Assembly (NCBI GenBank): GCA_019415335.1
Contig: DXKH01000108.1
Coordinates: forward strand, 1-7,905
Direction: 5' to 3'
Length of the DNA stretch: 7,905 nt
Source of the DNA: Citrobacter sp.
GTDB taxonomy: Bacteria > Pseudomonadota > Gammaproteobacteria > Enterobacterales > Enterobacteriaceae
Shown: positions 5,577-7,905 of the stretch, piece by piece
How positions within the stretch are numbered: position 1 is the stretch's first letter
Layout of the letters: each line of letters opens with the position of its first letter
Notes under the pieces: generated by a model
The model's input: the letters and a program-made list of their open reading frames with translations, nothing else
Databases searched by the model: none
Told to the model about the DNA's origin: nothing
Translations under genes and position numbers: made by a program

Positions 5577-6208
5577 AATGAACGGTAAAAATTAGCTCTG
5601 TCTTTGCGTTGTTGTACATACAAATAACCGTAATCTTTTCCGTTGTCCGGCACTTGCCCAGGGAATGAAATCTCAACCTTACCAATTGTTACAATATAAC
5701 GTATCAATCCTTCGCGTTTCAGTTCGGCAAGATAGCGACGCAGCGTTGGCTCCGAAATGTCATTTTTGCCGTTGGTCAGTAGTGCAATCAGTTCCGCTTT
5801 CGTTCCCGTAAACGCCCCGTGCTGGCGTAGTCGGCGTAGCAGAATGTTGCATGTGTATTTGCGCGTATCGAATGCCGTTTTCTTCTTCCGTGGTTTCGCT
5901 GTCACCGCAGGTTTAATCACGCTGTCACCGCTGCCGCAGCTATCCGGCTGGTGATTGTCCGGTGTCACATTTTGTAAACTACCCGCGACAAGATAGTCCA
6001 TGATTTCACTGTCGACATGCAATAGCGCCGCTACTTTCGCCAGCACCATTAACGGTGGCATCTTGCGTTTCAGTGTACCCAACAACGTTTTTACATCATC
6101 CGAGCTAACCTTTGCCGCTTTCGCTATCCGCATGTTGTCTATGCCGCATTGACCGCGCGTATAACCATGCTTGATAGCTGCATCTTTAAGCAAATCATGA
6201 ATGTTCAT
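5570..6208 (-). CDS. Two-domain DNA-binding protein, candidate regulator or replication initiator
   Basis: I chose ATG 6208 (212 aa, MNIHDLLKDAAIKHG) because GGGGG lies seven bases upstream; the frame is open further back but there overlaps the integrase end. Residues about 23-66 look like a Cro/CI-type helix-turn-helix (NMRIAKAAKVSSDDVKTLLG). A Ser/Gly/Lys-rich linker covers about 76-112. Residues 113-183 look like a winged helix (SEPTLRRYLAELKREGLIRY, then VTIGKVEISFPG). It is the second gene after integrase, with a 44-base gap. TGTCACCG pairs lie in its leader, inside the linker-coding DNA (5900-5907 and 5923-5930) and at its stop, so it probably binds them. It could be an immunity repressor, an activator, or the element's origin-binding protein. 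No ATPase, primase or nuclease motif is present. I recognise no named family. Confidence 0.7.
   Translation of the reverse strand: MNIHDLLKDAAIKHGYTRGQCGIDNMRIAKAAKVSSDDVKTLLGTLKRKMPPLMVLAKVAALLHVDSEIMDYLVAGSLQNVTPDNHQPDSCGSGDSVIKPAVTAKPRKKKTAFDTRKYTCNILLRRLRQHGAFTGTKAELIALLTNGKNDISEPTLRRYLAELKREGLIRYIVTIGKVEISFPGQVPDNGKDYGYLYVQQRKDRANFYRSLR
5900..5930. repeat. TGTCACCG pair inside the DNA-binding gene
   Basis: Copies at 5900-5907 and 5923-5930 have a 23-bp period. They fall in the DNA coding residues 93-103, the linker between the two putative DNA-binding domains. Bacteriophage lambda also keeps its origin iterons within gene O, so a site inside an initiator gene has precedent. Role here is inferred. 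Confidence 0.5.
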
Positions 6209-6220
6209 TCCAAAACCCCC

Positions 6221-6259
6221 GATTAGCCTGTCACCGTTGATTTTGCTGGCTGTCACCGT
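6221..6259. repeat. 39-bp direct repeat, copy 2
   Basis: This partner of 5538-5576 spans the integrase stop codon and the leader of the next gene, stopping just before that gene's GGGGG ribosome binding sequence. Both integrase and its neighbour take their last Arg codon and TGA stop from the repeat. It carries TGTCACCG at 6229-6236 and 6251-6258. Protein bound here could control the downstream gene. Confidence 0.9.
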
Positions 6260-7464
6260 GCCGCGTGTAACGGGATAACCTTCGCTTCTGTCTGCATAAC
6301 GTAGTCCGCCCACCAGCACAATGCGCGGCGCTTTTCGGCTTCGCGTCTGGCGCGGTTGTAGCGTCCGGCGATACCCGTGCGCTTATGGGCCAGTATTAAT
6401 TCCACAATGTCGCTATCGAATCCATGTTCGTTGAGTGCCGTAGACAAACAATGGCGGAAGCCGTGCGCCGTTAACTTGCCTTCGTAACCAGCACGCCGGA
6501 TAACATCCATCACCGCACCGACGTGTAACGGCTGGTGGCCTTTGCTGGTGAAAACGTATCCGCTGGCATCATCCGGGCGAATGGCGGTTAATATTTTCAT
6601 CGCCGCTGGTGGTAATGGGACTTCGTGCGCTTCACCGTTTTTCATGTTCTCAGCCGGAATCTTCCAGATAGCCGCGCACACATCGACATCTTCCCACCGC
6701 ATGTGGCGGATGTTTTTAGTGCGAACGCCTGTTAACAGCAAGAGTTTCGTTGCATTCACTGCCGGAGTGGTCGCCAGTGCGCCTAAATCGCACCAGAAAC
6801 GGTTAATTTCACCCTGGCCTTGCAAGTGGTTAAAGCTGATTTCTTTGTGTTTCAGGAGTTCACGCGCATTTTTAACGAGTGTCACCGCTACGTTTTTTGC
6901 GATGATGTCACGCTCTGCGGCGCGGGCAAGAATGGCGGCAATGTGCGCGGCGGCTTTTAAGGCTGTGACCGGACGGCCCTGATGATTGCGGTCGCCGTGA
7001 CCAATCCGCTTAATGACGTCAATCAGCACGCCGTAAGTGATTTGGTCGGCAGTAAATGCGCCTATCTCTTTCAGTACATCACGAAGATTTAACCGCACCT
7101 GTTTTGTATACGCTTCCGTCCATCTGTGGTCGTTTATCCACGCTTCCGCCATTGCTGCGAATGTTGATTCCGCCCTACGGCGTTGTTCAACTTTCTGGTA
7201 GCTGCGGTAGTCAACTCCCTGGGTTATCAATCCCCGCGCTTTACGGCACATTTCCCGCGCATCGGCGAGCATAATGTCTTTCAACTGACCAAACGTAACC
7301 TCGACTTCTTTCCCGTCGTAGCGATAGCGGAAGCGCCAACTACACGCGCCTGTCTTCGCGTTGCGGTACAAGAACAACCCGTCGCCGTCCGCGAATTTAG
7401 TTTTACCTGGTTCGAATGTGCCGCGCCTGATGGCGTCGATTTTTCCCTGGTTCAACTTACCCAT
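6253..7464 (-). CDS. int: P4-type tyrosine integrase
   Basis: This is a site-specific recombinase that inserts and removes the element at the 15-bp core. I chose ATG 7464 (403 aa, MGKLNQGKIDAIRRG) because GGGG lies nine bases upstream and P4-type integrases begin just before the conserved FADGDGLFLYR segment. A frame extension to 7518 adds 18 atypical residues. Residues 1-90 form the P4-type N-terminal arm-binding region, about 100-200 the core-binding domain, and 215-390 the catalytic domain. Visible catalytic residues are R248 (LTGVRTKN), probable K275 (ENMKNGEAHEVPL), H334 and R337 (TAHGFRH), H360 (ILAH) and Y369 (GRYNRARRE). The WWADYV ending is typical of the family. All key residues are present and the length is normal, so the enzyme is probably active. 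A TGTCACCG copy inside the gene (6880-6887) and an arm-like 9-mer (7229-7237) also lie in its coding DNA. Confidence 0.95.
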   Translation of the reverse strand: MGKLNQGKIDAIRRGTFEPGKTKFADGDGLFLYRNAKTGACSWRFRYRYDGKEVEVTFGQLKDIMLADAREMCRKARGLITQGVDYRSYQKVEQRRRAESTFAAMAEAWINDHRWTEAYTKQVRLNLRDVLKEIGAFTADQITYGVLIDVIKRIGHGDRNHQGRPVTALKAAAHIAAILARAAERDIIAKNVAVTLVKNARELLKHKEISFNHLQGQGEINRFWCDLGALATTPAVNATKLLLLTGVRTKNIRHMRWEDVDVCAAIWKIPAENMKNGEAHEVPLPPAAMKILTAIRPDDASGYVFTSKGHQPLHVGAVMDVIRRAGYEGKLTAHGFRHCLSTALNEHGFDSDIVELILAHKRTGIAGRYNRARREAEKRRALCWWADYVMQTEAKVIPLHAAR

Positions 7465-7608
7465 TGTTTTAATCCCCGCATGAATACCCGCTTTTTGATG
7501 AAACACGTTTAAACGCATTTATCCCGATATGAACATGATGCGTTGATTTTTCTGGAAAAGATAACGGGTTTTTTCTATCATTCGCCGATGATTTATCGCT
7601 ATTCTATT
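7465..7608. promoter_or_regulatory. attR-proximal region with integrase leader
   Basis: This AT-rich DNA between the integrase start and the attR core should hold the integrase promoter and the integrase/excisionase binding sites. I see an inverted repeat ATCAT/ATGAT (7577-7581 and 7588-7592) and the 10-mer GATAACGGGT (7560-7569). The latter also occurs at 1100-1109 near attL. No promoter with good -10 and -35 boxes stands out. Confidence 0.4.
7471..7479. repeat. AATCCCCGC copy over the integrase RBS, possible arm site (right)
   Basis: This matches the 9-mer of the left-end tandem repeat. On the minus strand it reads GCGGGGATT, and its GGGG is the ribosome binding sequence of the chosen integrase start at 7464. 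Integrase bound here could block its own expression. Bacteriophage P4 integrase is known to repress its own gene from the attachment region, which makes the idea plausible. Confidence 0.45.
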
Positions 7609-7623
7609 CCCATAAAGAATAAT
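7609..7623. repeat. Candidate attR core, integrase-proximal
   Basis: This is the second exact copy of CCCATAAAGAATAAT. It lies about 145 bp upstream of the chosen integrase start and 84 bp upstream of the ansP start codon. Integrase beside its attachment site is the normal arrangement. Excision between the two copies would restore an intergenic region of roughly 265 bp between yncG and ansP. Confidence 0.7.
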
Positions 7624-7707
7624 GGTGAATCTTGTCATCGCCAGGATGAATAAACATTGTTCATGGCAACTTATATGACTTTTTCATTAAAGCAATCAGG
7701 GAGAGCA

Positions 7708-7905
7708 ATGAGTAAACACAACACCGACACTTCAGATCAACACGCCGCGAAACGCCGCTGGCTTAATGCCCACGAAGAGGGGTATCACAAAGCGATGGGC
7801 AATCGCCAGGTACAGATGATCGCCATTGGCGGCGCGATTGGTACGGGTTTGTTTTTAGGCGCGGGAGCGCGACTGCAAATGGCGGGGCCCGCACTGGCAC
7901 TGGTC
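7708..7905 (+). CDS. ansP: L-asparagine permease AnsP, N-terminal part
   Basis: The window ends within this gene, leaving 66 codons. [20 protein letters not shown] matches my memory of E. coli AnsP except for one Asp-to-Asn change. AnsP is an inner-membrane transporter of the amino acid/polyamine/organocation superfamily that imports L-asparagine. The cytoplasmic N-terminus (1-34) is followed by the first membrane segment, with the family's unwound-helix signature [11 protein letters not shown] (41-51). The start is backed by AGGGAGA five bases upstream. The element's attR core ends 84 bp before the start codon, so any control site farther upstream has been moved away by the insertion. Identity is recalled rather than searched but the match is long and distinctive. 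Confidence 0.95.
   Translation, partial: MSKHNTDTSDQHAAKRRWLNAHEEGYHKAMGNRQVQMIAIGGAIGTGLFLGAGARLQMAGPALALV

Larger units (their letters stand above)
1133..7623 (-). mobile_element. Integrated phage-satellite-like element of about 6.5 kb
   Basis: A 15-bp direct repeat, CCCATAAAGAATAAT, bounds a block of minus-strand genes inserted between yncG and ansP, which are adjacent in E. coli. Contents are a P4-type integrase next to the right repeat, an AlpA-like regulator, an HNH nuclease, a TerS-like protein and a terminator near the left end. That set is typical of phage satellites. No structural, lysis, large terminase, primase or helicase genes are visible. It could be a minimal satellite that borrows all replication and capsid functions, or a satellite that has lost its replication module. 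The TerS-like gene has no break, and the other genes have intact frames and mostly good ribosome binding sites, which argues against advanced decay. Boundaries rest on the direct repeat and on memory of host gene order. Confidence 0.8.

Noticed and set aside
6542..7512. Long plus-strand open frames opposite the integrase
   Set aside because: These are shadows of the integrase reading frame, which has intact catalytic motifs.
1133..7623. cos or pac site
   Set aside because: I saw no sequence resembling the lambda cohesive end. Other cos or pac types cannot be recognised by eye without the helper sequence.
1..7905. tRNA genes, rRNA, insertion sequences, CRISPR arrays
   Set aside because: No cloverleaf, transposase, or regularly spaced repeat-spacer pattern seen. 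The repeated TGTCACCG words lack array structure.

Overview
The window is chromosomal DNA from Escherichia coli or a very close relative. The right edge holds the first 66 codons of ansP (L-asparagine permease) and the left part holds a broken yncG (glutathione S-transferase-like), both recognised from memory of the E. coli proteins. In E. coli these genes are neighbours transcribed away from each other. Here about 6.5 kb of foreign DNA has entered the intergenic space between them.

The insert has the marks of an integrated satellite-like element. A 15-bp direct repeat (1133-1147 and 7609-7623) is the likely attL/attR core. A P4-type tyrosine integrase sits just inside the right copy. All convincing genes of the element lie on the minus strand. 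Reading from right to left they are: integrase; a two-domain DNA-binding protein; a roughly 0.9-kb control-like region without a secure gene; an AlpA-type excisionase/regulator; an HNH endonuclease; four small unrecognised proteins; a protein with a terminase-small-subunit-like N-terminus and an unknown C-terminus; a basic 123-aa protein; and a strong intrinsic terminator.

Integrase and AlpA would handle insertion, excision and switching. HNH plus the TerS-like protein would steer a helper phage's packaging machinery to the element. No capsid, portal, large terminase, tail, lysis, primase or helicase gene is visible, so it cannot be an autonomous phage. It also lacks the primase/helicase that P4 and most described enterobacterial phage-inducible islands carry.

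The most striking non-coding signals are as follows. An 8-mer, TGTCACCG, occurs eight times within 1.4 kb, six of them as three pairs spaced 22-23 bp, with one pair inside the DNA-binding gene (iteron-like). A 39-bp duplication with one mismatch brackets that gene. A 9-mer, AATCCCCGC, occurs near both element ends and resembles integrase arm sites; one copy overlaps the integrase ribosome binding site. A 116-bp leader can form mutually exclusive hairpins. Functional claims for the element are inference from family resemblance and layout.
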